Source: CAZCYE01 sp964502775 (GTDB lineage Bacteria; Actinomycetota; Acidimicrobiia; IMCC26256; PALSA-555). Taken from it: a DNA stretch of 51,626 nucleotides. The notes beneath the pieces were generated by a model. The model did no database searches and was not told where the DNA came from. It was given only the letters and a program-made list of their open reading frames with translations. Below, piece after piece: positions 25,021 through 33,413 of the stretch. The translations under genes were made by a program, and so were the position numbers. The first letter of the stretch is position 1, and each line of letters begins with the position of its first letter. Where the stretch lies: NCBI GenBank assembly GCA_964502775.1, contig CAZCYE010000001.1:1-51626 (forward strand), read 5' to 3'.

Positions 25021-25944
25021 ATGAGCGGGCTGACCGACATCTCCTACGTACGGTTCCGCGTGCCCGACATGGAGCGGGCCCAGAGCTTCCTGAACGATTT
25101 CGGCCTCAACGAGAGCGCCCGGAGCCAGGACACCTCCTATCTGCGTTGCGCCGGCCCGTCGCACCACGTCTACATCGCGGAGCAGGGGCCTCCTGAGTTC
25201 GTCGGGTTCGGCTTCGAGGCGGAATCAGAGGACGCCCTGTCAGCGCTCGCGGACAACGCGGGCGCTGAGGTCCACGAGTCCTCGGAGCCAGGGGGTGGCT
25301 CGGTCGTCACCCTGACTGATCCCGATGGATATCGCATCGACATCGTGCATGGAATGGAGCGCGTCGAGCCCGAGCAGATTCGACCCCCTCTCGTGCTCAA
25401 CTACGCCCATGAGAAGGGGCGGATCAACGAGACGCAGCGGCCCGAAGTCGGCCCCGCGCAGATCAAGCGGCTCGGTCATGTCGGCATCAAGGTCAGCAGT
25501 CTCCCGGGCACCATCAGCTGGTACGAGGACAAGCTCGGTCTGAAGACCACCGACATGCTCACGGTTGGGCCCGAGAACCACGAGGTGGCGGCGTTCCTTC
25601 GGCTCGATCGGGGTAGTGAGCCGGTGGATCATCACTCGATCGTCATCTTCGAGAGCCCGAAGCCGCAGTTCCATCACTGCGCGTTCGAGACGCAGGACTA
25701 CGACTCGGTGGAGACCGCGCACGTGTGGCTGCGTGAGCACGAGTGGGAACACTCCTTCGGCGTGGGTCGCCACCTGCTCGGAAGCCAGGTGTTCGACTAC
25801 TGGGTCGATCCTTGGGGACGGAAGCACGAGCACTTCGCCGACGGAGACCTGTTCGATCAATCGCGCGAGGTGCAGCGGCACCCGATTGATCAGACACCGA
25901 TCGCGCTGTGGGGACCGGAGCCTCCTGCGAACTTCATCGGGTGA
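25021..25944 (+). CDS. Type I (VOC) extradiol ring-cleavage dioxygenase
   Basis: A 307-residue two-domain extradiol dioxygenase that would open a catechol ring next to the hydroxyls. The iron ligands fit His153 (RLGHVGIKV), His219 (FHHCAFE) and Glu270 (KHEHFADGD) in the C-terminal domain; the N-terminal domain (residues 5-110) is the degenerate VOC repeat. The FDYWVDPWG block before the glutamate is typical of the family. Its ribosome-binding site (AAAGGAG at 25001 or the G-run at 25009-25014) borders the 18-bp repeat array. The stop overlaps the next gene by one base (TGATG). It probably supplies the substrate of the semialdehyde dehydrogenase at 28054. Confidence 0.9.
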   Translation: MSGLTDISYVRFRVPDMERAQSFLNDFGLNESARSQDTSYLRCAGPSHHVYIAEQGPPEFVGFGFEAESEDALSALADNAGAEVHESSEPGGGSVVTLTDPDGYRIDIVHGMERVEPEQIRPPLVLNYAHEKGRINETQRPEVGPAQIKRLGHVGIKVSSLPGTISWYEDKLGLKTTDMLTVGPENHEVAAFLRLDRGSEPVDHHSIVIFESPKPQFHHCAFETQDYDSVETAHVWLREHEWEHSFGVGRHLLGSQVFDYWVDPWGRKHEHFADGDLFDQSREVQRHPIDQTPIALWGPEPPANFIG

Positions 25945-26900
25945 TGGCCAAGGATCCAGCGGTGGCTCCGTGGAGCCTTGTCACGTACGTCATCGGCGGC
26001 GAGGCCAAGGAGCATGTCGGGACGCTGGGCGCTGACGATGTCGTGCGCGTCGTGCCGGAGCTGGCCGAGTACGACGGGTTGATGCCCGCCATCCGAAATT
26101 GGTCCGAAGTCTCAGCGATGCTGCGGTCTCACGATCCGCAGCGTCACGAGCCCGTCCCCGATGCACGGATCCTCGCTCCGCTTCGGTACCCGCAGAAGAT
26201 CCTGTGCGCGGGTGCCAACTACTGGTCCCACCTGAAAGAGATGGGTGGAAACGCTGATGATCAAGGAGCCAGCGACCCGTACTTCTTCATCGTGCCCGCT
26301 ACCACGATCGCCGGACCCGACGATCCGATCGAGATCCCTATCGCCGACGAGACGCGGATCGACTGGGAGGGTGAGCTCGCAGTCGTGATCGGCCAGCGCG
26401 CGCGGAGCATCCCGGTCGAGAGTGCTCGTGCGCATGTCGCCGGGTACACCCTCTGCAACGACGTCACCGCGCGAGGGCTCCACCAACGGTCGTCATGGGT
26501 GGCCCCTCCGTTCGAGTGGGACTGGCTGAAGTCGAAGGGTCGCGACACCTTCCTCCCGACCGGCCCCGGTGTCACCCCGGCGTGGTTGGTGGACGATCCG
26601 CATGACCTGCACCTGCGCCTATGGGTGAACGACGTCTTGAAGCAGGACGCGAACACGAGCGACTTGATCACCGACATCTGGCACCTGGTCGCTGCGGCCA
26701 GCGCGATGGTGACCCTCGAGCCTGGAGACCTCATCGCAACGGGAACTCCTGCCGGCGTGGGCGCTCCACGGGGGGAGTACCTACACCCTGGTGACGTGGT
26801 CACGGTAGAGATCGACGGCCTTGGGCGCCTGAGCAACCCGGTTCAGGCCGAGTCGCGGGCTCAGGCCAGGCGCGAGAGCGTGTCCGCCTCCGACTCCTGA
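25944..26900 (+). CDS. Fumarylacetoacetate hydrolase family protein
   Basis: A 318-residue enzyme of the FAH fold, which acts on 2-oxo or acylpyruvate-type compounds with a divalent metal. GANYWSHLKEMG, IDWEGELAVVIG (metal-binding Glu residues), GYTLCNDVTARG and the C-terminal GDLIATGTPAGVG are the family blocks. In a meta-cleavage setting it may hydrolyse, isomerise or decarboxylate a ring-cleavage product; the precise step is not settled. The ATG shares one base with the dioxygenase stop; GTG 25941 is an alternative. Its 3' end overlaps the convergent GntR gene by 40 bases. Confidence 0.88.
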   Translation: MAKDPAVAPWSLVTYVIGGEAKEHVGTLGADDVVRVVPELAEYDGLMPAIRNWSEVSAMLRSHDPQRHEPVPDARILAPLRYPQKILCAGANYWSHLKEMGGNADDQGASDPYFFIVPATTIAGPDDPIEIPIADETRIDWEGELAVVIGQRARSIPVESARAHVAGYTLCNDVTARGLHQRSSWVAPPFEWDWLKSKGRDTFLPTGPGVTPAWLVDDPHDLHLRLWVNDVLKQDANTSDLITDIWHLVAAASAMVTLEPGDLIATGTPAGVGAPRGEYLHPGDVVTVEIDGLGRLSNPVQAESRAQARRESVSASDS

Positions 26901-27751
26901 TCCTCGCTGGAGCTCACGTAAGCCCACGCGCCCCTGGGCGCCGTTCGGGTCTCACCCCGAGGAGCGGCCACCGAGAGTGCCATCTGGACCGCGAGTCGGA
27001 TCGGGAGAGAGTCACGAGCGGGCTCGGCTTCGGCGATCACCCAGAGCGCGGTGCGCGCCAGGTGGCGCCCGATCGCGCCGACGGCCTCCCGGGTGCCCCG
27101 CTCGTCCCGGACGATGGTGTCGAGCAGGGCCCGGTGGTCGGCTTCGGTGTTCCGGCTCCACCACGCCTGTGCGTCACGCAGCTGGTAGAAGCGCAGGTAG
27201 CGCGAGGCCCGCTCGGCCTGGAACTCGATGAGCTGGACCAGCTGCTCACCGGCGCCTCTCACGAGCACCCGGTGGAACTCACGGTGGGCCCGCTTCCATC
27301 CTGCGAAGTCCTCCTCGTCGGTGGCGGCGCGCATCCGGCCGAGTGCCTCCTCGGCGGCCTGGATGTCATCGGGCGTCAGAGTGGGAATCGTGAGGCCGAC
27401 CGCGAACGACTCGAGCAGGATGCGGGTGGAGTAGACGGTCTCGAGGTCGCTCAGGTCGAAGCCCCTCACCCGAGGGCGCTGGTTCGGCTCCGCGTCGATC
27501 AGCCCTTCCTCTTGCAGCATGCGGAGTGCCTCGCGCAGTGGAGTACGGCTGACCCCCAGGGCCTGGGACAGGCGGACCTGCGAGAGCACGCTGCCGGGTG
27601 GGAGCGTCCCGTCGAGGATGAGCTGTCGAAGTCGCGCGTGCACCGCGAGGCGGGACCGCCGGCGGTCAGGGATCGTCAAGGGCTCGACGGCCGAGAAGGT
27701 CGCCACCCCGCCGGGCACACGGCGAGGAGCGAGCCTGGTCACGTTCGTCAC
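26861..27751 (-). CDS. GntR-family transcriptional regulator (FadR/FCD type)
   Basis: A 296-residue repressor-like protein. The winged helix lies at about residues 30-95 (HARLRQLILDGTLPPG, then LSQALGVSRTPLREALRMLQEEGLI), and the all-helical FCD ligand domain follows from about 105 to 240, with metal/acid-binding residues in FHRVLVRGAG and ADHRALLDTI. Such proteins usually bind a pathway acid. It sits in the middle of the rightward catabolic arm and is divergent from the tautomerase gene, so it is the best candidate for the locus regulator. Starts at GTG 27751. The last 40 bases overlap the FAH gene. Confidence 0.9.
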   Translation of the reverse strand: MTNVTRLAPRRVPGGVATFSAVEPLTIPDRRRSRLAVHARLRQLILDGTLPPGSVLSQVRLSQALGVSRTPLREALRMLQEEGLIDAEPNQRPRVRGFDLSDLETVYSTRILLESFAVGLTIPTLTPDDIQAAEEALGRMRAATDEEDFAGWKRAHREFHRVLVRGAGEQLVQLIEFQAERASRYLRFYQLRDAQAWWSRNTEADHRALLDTIVRDERGTREAVGAIGRHLARTALWVIAEAEPARDSLPIRLAVQMALSVAAPRGETRTAPRGAWAYVSSSEDQESEADTLSRLA

Positions 27752-27796
27752 GGCCGCATCCTAGGTTAGGGTCAAGAATGCGAGCCTCGAGCGCGA

Positions 27797-27820
27797 CCTT
27801 GATTGCGGCCTTGATTGCGC
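27797..27820 (+). repeat. 12-bp direct repeat in a divergent promoter region
   Basis: CCTTGATTGCGG and CCTTGATTGCGC lie head to tail between the GntR gene and the tautomerase. Position in the 106-base divergent spacer makes an operator role possible, but no palindrome is evident. Confidence 0.5.
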
Positions 27821-27857
27821 GGTGCAGCGCTGCGCCCCGCGAACGGGAGACGATGCG

Positions 27858-28046
27858 ATGCCCTTGATCCAGGTGCACATGGCGGTGGGCAGGAGCGACG
27901 ACCAGAAGCGGGCGTTGCTGGCTGCCATCACCGAGGCAGTGCACCAGACGATTGGTGCCCCCGTCGAATCCATCCGCGTCTGGATCGATGAGTTCCCACG
28001 CACTGAGTACATGGCCGCCGGTAGGCTGCTTGCTGACAAGGAGTGA
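27858..28046 (+). CDS. 4-oxalocrotonate tautomerase
   Basis: A 62-residue tautomerase. After Met removal the catalytic base is Pro1 (PLIQVHM); Arg in AVGRSDDQKR and the arginine of SIRVWIDE match the substrate-binding arginines of the family, and the usual Phe near residue 50 is Tyr (TEYMAAG). It ketonises 2-hydroxymuconate to 2-oxo-hex-3-enedioate, the substrate of the decarboxylase at 18983. The start is ATG 27858, since the chain must begin Met-Pro. The ribosome-binding site of the next gene (AAGGAG) is inside its last codons. Confidence 0.92.
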   Translation: MPLIQVHMAVGRSDDQKRALLAAITEAVHQTIGAPVESIRVWIDEFPRTEYMAAGRLLADKE

Positions 28047-28053
28047 GCCAACG

Positions 28054-29481
28054 GTGGAGATGATCACCCACTTCATCAACAATCAGCACGTCGAATCCGT
28101 CGATGGGAGCGTGTTCCCCGACGTCAACCCGTTCACCCGCGAGGCGTGGGCATCGATCGCGCTGGGAGGCGCCGCCGAAGTCGATCTTGCCGTCGCCGCG
28201 GCGCGCGCGGCCTTTGCCGACGGTCCGTGGCCCCGGATGTCGCCCGACGAGCGAGGCCGGTACCTGACCGACTTGGCCGACCTGATCGATCGCCACGCCG
28301 ATGACCTGGCTCGGCTCGACACCACCGACATGGGCAAGCCCATCACCCAGGGACTCGGCAAGGACCTGCCGCGGGCTGCACACAACTTCCGGTTCTTCGC
28401 CGACTTCGCGCGCGGTGTCGAGGACGAATCGATACCCACCGCGACTGGTCACCACATCTATACGCGCTACGAGCCCGTGGGCGTCACCGCGGCTATCGCA
28501 CCATGGAACTTCCCGCTGATGCTGGAGACCTGGAAGGTGGCTCCCGCGCTCGCGTTCGGCAACACGGTGGTGCTGAAGCCGGCGGAGCAGACGCCCGCAT
28601 CGGCGCTGCGCTTGGCCGAGCTCGCCGCCGAGGCCGGCTTCCCACCGGGTGTCCTCAACGTGGTCCACGGCCTCGGCCCCGGCTCGGCCGGCGAAGCGTT
28701 GACGTCGCACCCCGGGGTCGACCTGGTGACGTTCACCGGCGAGTCCAATACCGGCCGCGCGATTCTCGCGGCCGGCGCGCCGACCTTGAAGCGAGTCAGC
28801 TTCGAGCTGGGTGGCAAGGGGGCCAACCTCGTCTTCTCGGATGCCGACCTCGACAGCGCCGTCACCTGGTCGCTCCGGGCGGCCTTCACCAATACGGGCC
28901 AGGTGTGCCTGGCGGGATCGCGGATCTACGTGGAGCGGCCGGTCTACGAGGACTTCCTGGCTCGATTCGTCGCGCAGGCGGAGGCGATGAAGTTGGGTGA
29001 CCCGATGGACGAGACGACTGAGGTGGGGCCGCTCGCGTCGGAGGAGCACTTCGAGAAGGTCTCGATGTACGTGCGCCTGGCGTCCGAGGAGGGCGCAAAG
29101 GTGTTGACCGGTGGGGTCGGCGACCCCTGGTTCGTGCGCCCGACCGTGCTCACGAACGTCGACCCGGCGATGCGGGTGTGCCGGGAGGAGATCTTCGGGC
29201 CCGTGGTGACCGTTCAGCCCTTCGACGACGAGGCTGATGCGGTCGCGATGGCCAACGACACTCGATATGGCCTCAACGCCATGGTGTTCACCGAGAGCTT
29301 GCGGCGCGCTCACCGTGTCGCCGCGCAGCTGCGAGCCGGAACGGTGTGGGTCAATTGCTTCTTCGTGCGTGATCTCCGAGCGCCCTTCGGGGGCTACGGC
29401 GATTCGGGCATCGGCCGGGAGGGCGGGCGCTACAGCCGCGAGTTCTTCACCGAAGCCAAAGCCGTGGTCATGGAGGTCTGA
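28054..29481 (+). CDS. 2-hydroxymuconic semialdehyde dehydrogenase
   Basis: A 475-residue aldehyde dehydrogenase. Catalytic Glu in FELGGKGANLVF near residue 251, Cys in NTGQVCLAG near 284, and APWNFPLM in the cofactor region. The GGKGANLVFSDADLDSAV block is typical of XylG/DmpC/AmnC enzymes that oxidise 2-hydroxymuconic semialdehyde. I prefer GTG 28054, which lies 10 bases after AAGGAG (28038-28043); ATG 28060 is two codons in. The gene follows the tautomerase by seven bases, so the two successive steps of the oxalocrotonate branch are in one unit. Confidence 0.92.
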   Translation: MEMITHFINNQHVESVDGSVFPDVNPFTREAWASIALGGAAEVDLAVAAARAAFADGPWPRMSPDERGRYLTDLADLIDRHADDLARLDTTDMGKPITQGLGKDLPRAAHNFRFFADFARGVEDESIPTATGHHIYTRYEPVGVTAAIAPWNFPLMLETWKVAPALAFGNTVVLKPAEQTPASALRLAELAAEAGFPPGVLNVVHGLGPGSAGEALTSHPGVDLVTFTGESNTGRAILAAGAPTLKRVSFELGGKGANLVFSDADLDSAVTWSLRAAFTNTGQVCLAGSRIYVERPVYEDFLARFVAQAEAMKLGDPMDETTEVGPLASEEHFEKVSMYVRLASEEGAKVLTGGVGDPWFVRPTVLTNVDPAMRVCREEIFGPVVTVQPFDDEADAVAMANDTRYGLNAMVFTESLRRAHRVAAQLRAGTVWVNCFFVRDLRAPFGGYGDSGIGREGGRYSREFFTEAKAVVMEV

Positions 29482-29612
29482 ACGCGCCTCGCGCGTCACC
29501 GGTCGCGGCCGGCGGTGAGCCCAGTTCCTCCCGGCCGCCGGGAACGGACACGGGGCCTACCGGGACAGCGAGGGTGGCGAGAGGGGTCACGTGCCCCGGC
29601 CGGGCCCTCCGG

Positions 29613-29642
29613 TTGACGCCCGAAATCTGGATACACTAAGTT
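29613..29642 (+). promoter_or_regulatory. Candidate promoter of the Rieske oxygenase unit
   Basis: TTGACG at 29613-29618 and TAAGTT at 29637-29642, separated by 18 bases, 79 bases before ATG 29722. The rest of the 240-base spacer (29482-29721) is GC-rich with no gene. Confidence 0.5.
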
Positions 29643-29721
29643 GCACCTGCCGCTACGTCGGGCACGATCGGCTTGAGCGTGTTGACGGCGGAAGATTCCA
29701 AGGCCCGGAGGGTTTCGAAAG

Positions 29722-31215
29722 ATGGTCGACGTAGCACTGCCCATGGAAGGCGACAAGTACCTCGAGACCGAGCTGGTCTCGAGCGAGCGCTACACGTCGC
29801 AGGACTTCCTCCAGCTCGAGTCCGAGCGCCTGTGGCCGCGGCTGTGGCAGGTCGCCGGCCGCGAGGAGGACATCCTCAACGTCGGAGACGTCCTCGAGTA
29901 CAAGATCGGGGACCAGTCGTACATCCTCGTGCGAGACACCGACGAGTCGGTCAAGGCCTTCCACAACTCGTGCATGCACCGCGGCACGCTGCTCGTCGCG
30001 GCGAGCACCTCACCGGGATCCGACCCGTGGCCCGAGGGCCGCGGCAACGTCAACGACATGCCGTGCTCACCGGGCAACGAGGGCAAGATTCAGTGCAACT
30101 TCCACGGTTGGGCCTACAACCTCGACGGCTCGATCCACTTCGTGCCCGGCCGGTCGGACTTCGGTCCGGGGATGCTGGACAACGACGCCATCCATCTCCG
30201 CGACGTGGCCGTCGGCACCTGGGGTGGGTTCATCTTCATCAACCCGGACGGCAATGCCGGACCCTTGCTCGATTGGCTCGGTCCCATCCCCGACCGGCTG
30301 GCACCCTTCCGGCTTGAGGACATGCGAACGCACCGCCACCTTGCCGTGGTGGTGGACGCCAACTGGAAGCTGGCCGTGGAGCAGTTCCACGAGAACTACC
30401 ACGCGTGGGTGACCCACATCGTGGACATCAACGATGTCGGTGCACCCGCGACCGGTCCGGGCGGACGACAGGCCGGCCAGGAGGGGGTTGGCCGCGGCGG
30501 CGGCGTGCCTCCCGCCGCGATCATGAACATGTTCGATTACGAGCGCTATCCCATGGGGCACTCGATGTTCTACCAACTCGCCTGGCAGCCCACCGCCGGC
30601 ATGCCCCTGAAGATGCTCGGCGATGTCGGTCCCGATCCTCGCCAGTTCGTGCGCGAGGCCTTGGCCTACATGGACCACAACCGCCGGATCTCTCCGTACG
30701 AAGTCGAGTACTTCGAGACCATGGGCGATCTGCCCCTGGACATGTTCGCGCCGGACTTCATGATCAAGCTCCGCCGCGAGGCGTGCGCCGCCAAGGGCAT
30801 CGACTTGTCACACGTCCCCGACATGGAGATGTGGGGCTTCCCGATCGAGTACCTCTGGTTCCCGAACATGACCGGCCCGGTTGCCGGCAACAGCTACCTG
30901 AACCTGCGGATGCGGCCGTACGGGACGGACCCCGACAAGTGCATCTTCGAGATCAGATCCATGTTCCGCTACGCGGAGGGCGAGGCACCGGAGCCCGAGC
31001 GTGAGTTCATCGAGGACTGGCAAGCCAACCAGGACCGCATTCCGGTCGAGTTCCTCCAGGACTTCGCCATGTACCGGCGCATCCAGCAAGGGTTCCACCA
31101 GCGGTCGTTCCCGGGGAGCCGGCTCAACCGCCAAGAGCACAACGACCGCTTCTATGAGCGTGTCATCGACAGCTATGTCAACAGCAAGAACGGCAAGGTG
31201 GGGGGGAAGCGATGA
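29722..31215 (+). CDS. Rieske non-heme iron oxygenase, alpha subunit
   Basis: A 497-residue aromatic ring-hydroxylating or demethylating oxygenase. The Rieske cluster ligands are Cys84-x-His86 and Cys125-x2-His128. The linker between them is 38 residues, against about 15-17 in the usual pattern; the extra part is a polar Gly/Pro/Asn loop (DPWPEGRGNVNDMPCSPG). The mononuclear iron ligands fit His227 and His232 (ENYHAWVTH), with Glu224 where many members have the bridging Asp. No beta subunit, ferredoxin or reductase gene is nearby, so electron partners must be elsewhere. The stop overlaps the YceI start (ATGA). Confidence 0.9.
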   Translation: MVDVALPMEGDKYLETELVSSERYTSQDFLQLESERLWPRLWQVAGREEDILNVGDVLEYKIGDQSYILVRDTDESVKAFHNSCMHRGTLLVAASTSPGSDPWPEGRGNVNDMPCSPGNEGKIQCNFHGWAYNLDGSIHFVPGRSDFGPGMLDNDAIHLRDVAVGTWGGFIFINPDGNAGPLLDWLGPIPDRLAPFRLEDMRTHRHLAVVVDANWKLAVEQFHENYHAWVTHIVDINDVGAPATGPGGRQAGQEGVGRGGGVPPAAIMNMFDYERYPMGHSMFYQLAWQPTAGMPLKMLGDVGPDPRQFVREALAYMDHNRRISPYEVEYFETMGDLPLDMFAPDFMIKLRREACAAKGIDLSHVPDMEMWGFPIEYLWFPNMTGPVAGNSYLNLRMRPYGTDPDKCIFEIRSMFRYAEGEAPEPEREFIEDWQANQDRIPVEFLQDFAMYRRIQQGFHQRSFPGSRLNRQEHNDRFYERVIDSYVNSKNGKVGGKR

Positions 31216-31817
31216 GTGACGCGGCCGCGGAAACGAGCGATGCACCCATCTCGCGGGAGTACGAGCACCAGCTCCTGCCGGTACCGGGCGTGTGGAACGT
31301 CGATCCGATGCACTCGTGCCTGGCGTTCGAGTGTCGGCACATGCTGCTGACGCCCATGCGGGGCTGGTTCTCGTCGTACTCGGGCCAGTTCAACATCGCC
31401 GAGGTACCGGAGGAGTCCTCGGTCGAGGTGACCATCGACGCGGAGAGCCTCCAAACGCCGAGCCCGCCCGTCGCGGCCGGTCTGGTGGGGGAAAACCTCC
31501 TGCAGGCCGACAAGTACAAGACCCTGCACTTCAAGAGCACCAGCGTGCAGCACGTCGAGGCGGACCTGTGGAAGATCACGGGCGACCTGACCATCAGGGA
31601 CACCACCCGTGAGGTGGTGCTCGACGCGAGCTTCGAGGGGGTCATCCCCTCCCCGCCGCCGTTCGGTGGGGTGCGGGCCCGGACGGCCTTCTTGGCCACG
31701 ACCGAGTTCGACCGGCGTGACTTCGGGATGGACTGGAACGTGCCACTTCCCGATGGCGGCTGGCTGGTCGGCAATCGGGTCGTGCTCACCCTGGATGTGG
31801 AGGCCACCCTGGCGTAG
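31212..31817 (+). CDS. YceI-like lipocalin-fold protein (copy 1)
   Basis: A 201-residue YceI-family protein, a beta-barrel that in other bacteria binds isoprenoid or amphiphilic molecules. DPMHSCLAFECRHM, SSVEVTIDAESL, DLTIRDTTREVVLD and FDRRDFGMDWN are the family blocks. YceI is usually periplasmic, but this one begins with an acidic, polar segment (MSDAAAETSDAP) and has no signal peptide, so it should stay in the cytoplasm. It overlaps the Rieske stop by four bases, and a paralogue (47110) lies beside an aromatic decarboxylase. A substrate-carrier or accessory role for the oxygenase is inference. Confidence 0.85.
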   Translation: MSDAAAETSDAPISREYEHQLLPVPGVWNVDPMHSCLAFECRHMLLTPMRGWFSSYSGQFNIAEVPEESSVEVTIDAESLQTPSPPVAAGLVGENLLQADKYKTLHFKSTSVQHVEADLWKITGDLTIRDTTREVVLDASFEGVIPSPPPFGGVRARTAFLATTEFDRRDFGMDWNVPLPDGGWLVGNRVVLTLDVEATLA

Positions 31818-31844
31818 CTGCTCCCCGGAGACTCGGGGAGCAGC
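31817..31844 (+). terminator. Hairpin terminator after the Rieske-YceI unit
   Basis: A perfect 11-bp stem (GCTGCTCCCCG pairing with CGGGGAGCAGC) with a 6-base loop begins on the last base of the YceI stop codon. There is no T-run, as usual in high-GC actinobacteria. Confidence 0.75.
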
Positions 31845-31878
31845 GCCCTGGTCCGCACGGCGTGCCGGGGTGCCCGCG

Positions 31879-31906
31879 TTGACAGATCGCACCCGATGGT
31901 TACGCT
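31879..31906 (+). promoter_or_regulatory. Sigma-70-type promoter of the Liv-type importer
   Basis: TTGACA at 31879-31884 and TACGCT at 31901-31906 with a 16-base spacer, 56 bases before ATG 31962. It follows the terminator at 31817, so the importer is a separate transcription unit. Confidence 0.65.
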
Positions 31907-31961
31907 CCATTACGTGCATTTCATCAAGTGCGCACAACCTAAGAAATGTGGGGGGAAACAG

Positions 31962-33245
31962 ATGAGGAAGATGAGACGCGGAAGGCGGGCGACCGTAGCG
32001 GTCGTCGCGCTGACGGCGACGGCGTTGTTCGTCACCGTCGCACCCAGTCAGGCCGACGTCGGCCACGGCGGTAAGGCCAAGGGCGAGCCGATCAAAGTGA
32101 TGACGATCGGCACGGTCGGCACTGCCGAGGGCGCGACGACGTCCATTGAGCAGGTCGCCCTGGCCGCTGAGGGTTGGTACAACAACAATGGCGGTGTCGG
32201 GCCAGACGGCCGACCGCTGGACGTGATCTTCTGCAACGACCAGGACACGCCCGAGGGTGGTCGGGAGTGTGCGAACCAGGCCATCGCGGAGGAGGTCGTC
32301 GCGGTCGTGGGCGGCTACAGCATCCAGGGCGCGTTCCGGATCTTCCCGTTGCTCGCGGAGAACAACATCCCGTGGGTCGGCGGTGGGGCCTTGGGCCCAC
32401 TCTGGGAGACCGCTGACATGTTGTACCCGTTTGCCGGAGGCGGCGTGACCACGTGGCCGGCCAACGGTGTGCAGGCCGGGAAGAAGGGCTGCACGAAGGC
32501 GGGTGCGATGCACTGGCCGTCCTCGACGGGTGACGATGCCACGGCGTACTTCGCCCTCGGCCTTGGGACCGAAGGTGGCGAGCTCGTCAACGAGGGGATC
32601 GTGGGCTTCGACGCCACGGACCTCGCACCGGCGGTGGCCGCGGCCACCAGCGGTGGGGTTGACTGCCTGATGTTCGGCATGTCTCCCGAGCAGGGGGCCT
32701 TGACCGTGCAGTCGGCCCAGGAGCTGGGCTTCGAGGGGACGCTCGTCTTCTACCCCGACGCCGTCCCACCCTCCGTCGTCGAGCAGACCGGTGGCAAGGA
32801 CTCCCCGGCTCAGAATGGGGTCACGTCCTCCTGGTTCCCGGTCGCGAGCGACCCGGTATGGAACACGGCCAAGAAGGCGGTGAAGAAGTACTCCCCGGAC
32901 CCCAGCGCGGTTCGCTTCACCGACAGCTTCAACGCCCAGATCCCGTGGGTGGCCTTCGTGGGCTTGGATGCCGTCCTCGACACGCTGGACTCGACCGAAG
33001 GGCTCACCGGGGCAGACCTGATCACGGTCTTGGACTCCGGGGATGAGTTCGATCTCGGTCGCTTCCTTGGTGCTCCGATCCAGTTCGCGGACCACATTCC
33101 GGTGCTGCTTCCGGACGGTACCGAGGTCACCCGGGTGTTCAACCCGTACGTCGTGAACCTCACGATCAAGAACTCCAAGTACCGCTGTGTGAAGCCGTGC
33201 AAGTTCATCGACATGACCGACCTCATGTTGTCCTACAAGCCATAG
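31962..33245 (+). CDS. ABC transporter solute-binding protein, Liv/branched-chain type
   Basis: A 427-residue periplasmic-type binding protein of the LivK/urea/amide-aromatic family (type I fold). A basic start (MRKMRRGRRA) and hydrophobic segment to about residue 30 (ALTATALFVTVAPSQA) make a signal peptide. IKVMTIGTVG, EQVALAAEGWYNNNGGV and VVGGYSIQGAFRI are typical of the fold. Cysteine-containing FCNDQDTPEGGRECANQA fits the nucleotide-like strand of related proteins. The partner permease and ATPases are encoded downstream (34039-37657). Position next to aromatic genes suggests import of an aromatic acid rather than leucine. ATG 31962 follows a G-rich ribosome-binding site. Confidence 0.88.
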   Translation: MRKMRRGRRATVAVVALTATALFVTVAPSQADVGHGGKAKGEPIKVMTIGTVGTAEGATTSIEQVALAAEGWYNNNGGVGPDGRPLDVIFCNDQDTPEGGRECANQAIAEEVVAVVGGYSIQGAFRIFPLLAENNIPWVGGGALGPLWETADMLYPFAGGGVTTWPANGVQAGKKGCTKAGAMHWPSSTGDDATAYFALGLGTEGGELVNEGIVGFDATDLAPAVAAATSGGVDCLMFGMSPEQGALTVQSAQELGFEGTLVFYPDAVPPSVVEQTGGKDSPAQNGVTSSWFPVASDPVWNTAKKAVKKYSPDPSAVRFTDSFNAQIPWVAFVGLDAVLDTLDSTEGLTGADLITVLDSGDEFDLGRFLGAPIQFADHIPVLLPDGTEVTRVFNPYVVNLTIKNSKYRCVKPCKFIDMTDLMLSYKP

Positions 33246-33268
33246 AGGCGGTTCCAGGTAGTTACGTA

Positions 33269-33332
33269 CCCTCCCATCCGGGAGGGGGGAGTCAGGACGG
33301 GGGCGAGCCCGGGGCACAAAACCTCGGGCTCG
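33269..33332 (+). terminator. Two successive hairpins after the binding-protein gene
   Basis: Stem CCCTCCC/GGGAGGG (33269-33275 with 33280-33286) and then CGAGCCCG/CGGGCTCG (33304-33311 with 33325-33332, 13-base loop). They could end or attenuate transcription so that binding protein is made in excess over the permease. Confidence 0.6.
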
Positions 33333-33413
33333 TCCTCCGCTCCCTCCCCACCATCTGAGGCGGGCCCGGAGCGGTCCGTCGTCGAAGCGTCGGAATGGGA
33401 GCCAGGCAAGGCA

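Noticed and set aside
33246..33413. Riboswitch or small RNA between binding protein and SRPBCC gene
   Set aside because: Only simple hairpins are seen; no conserved aptamer layout was recognised.
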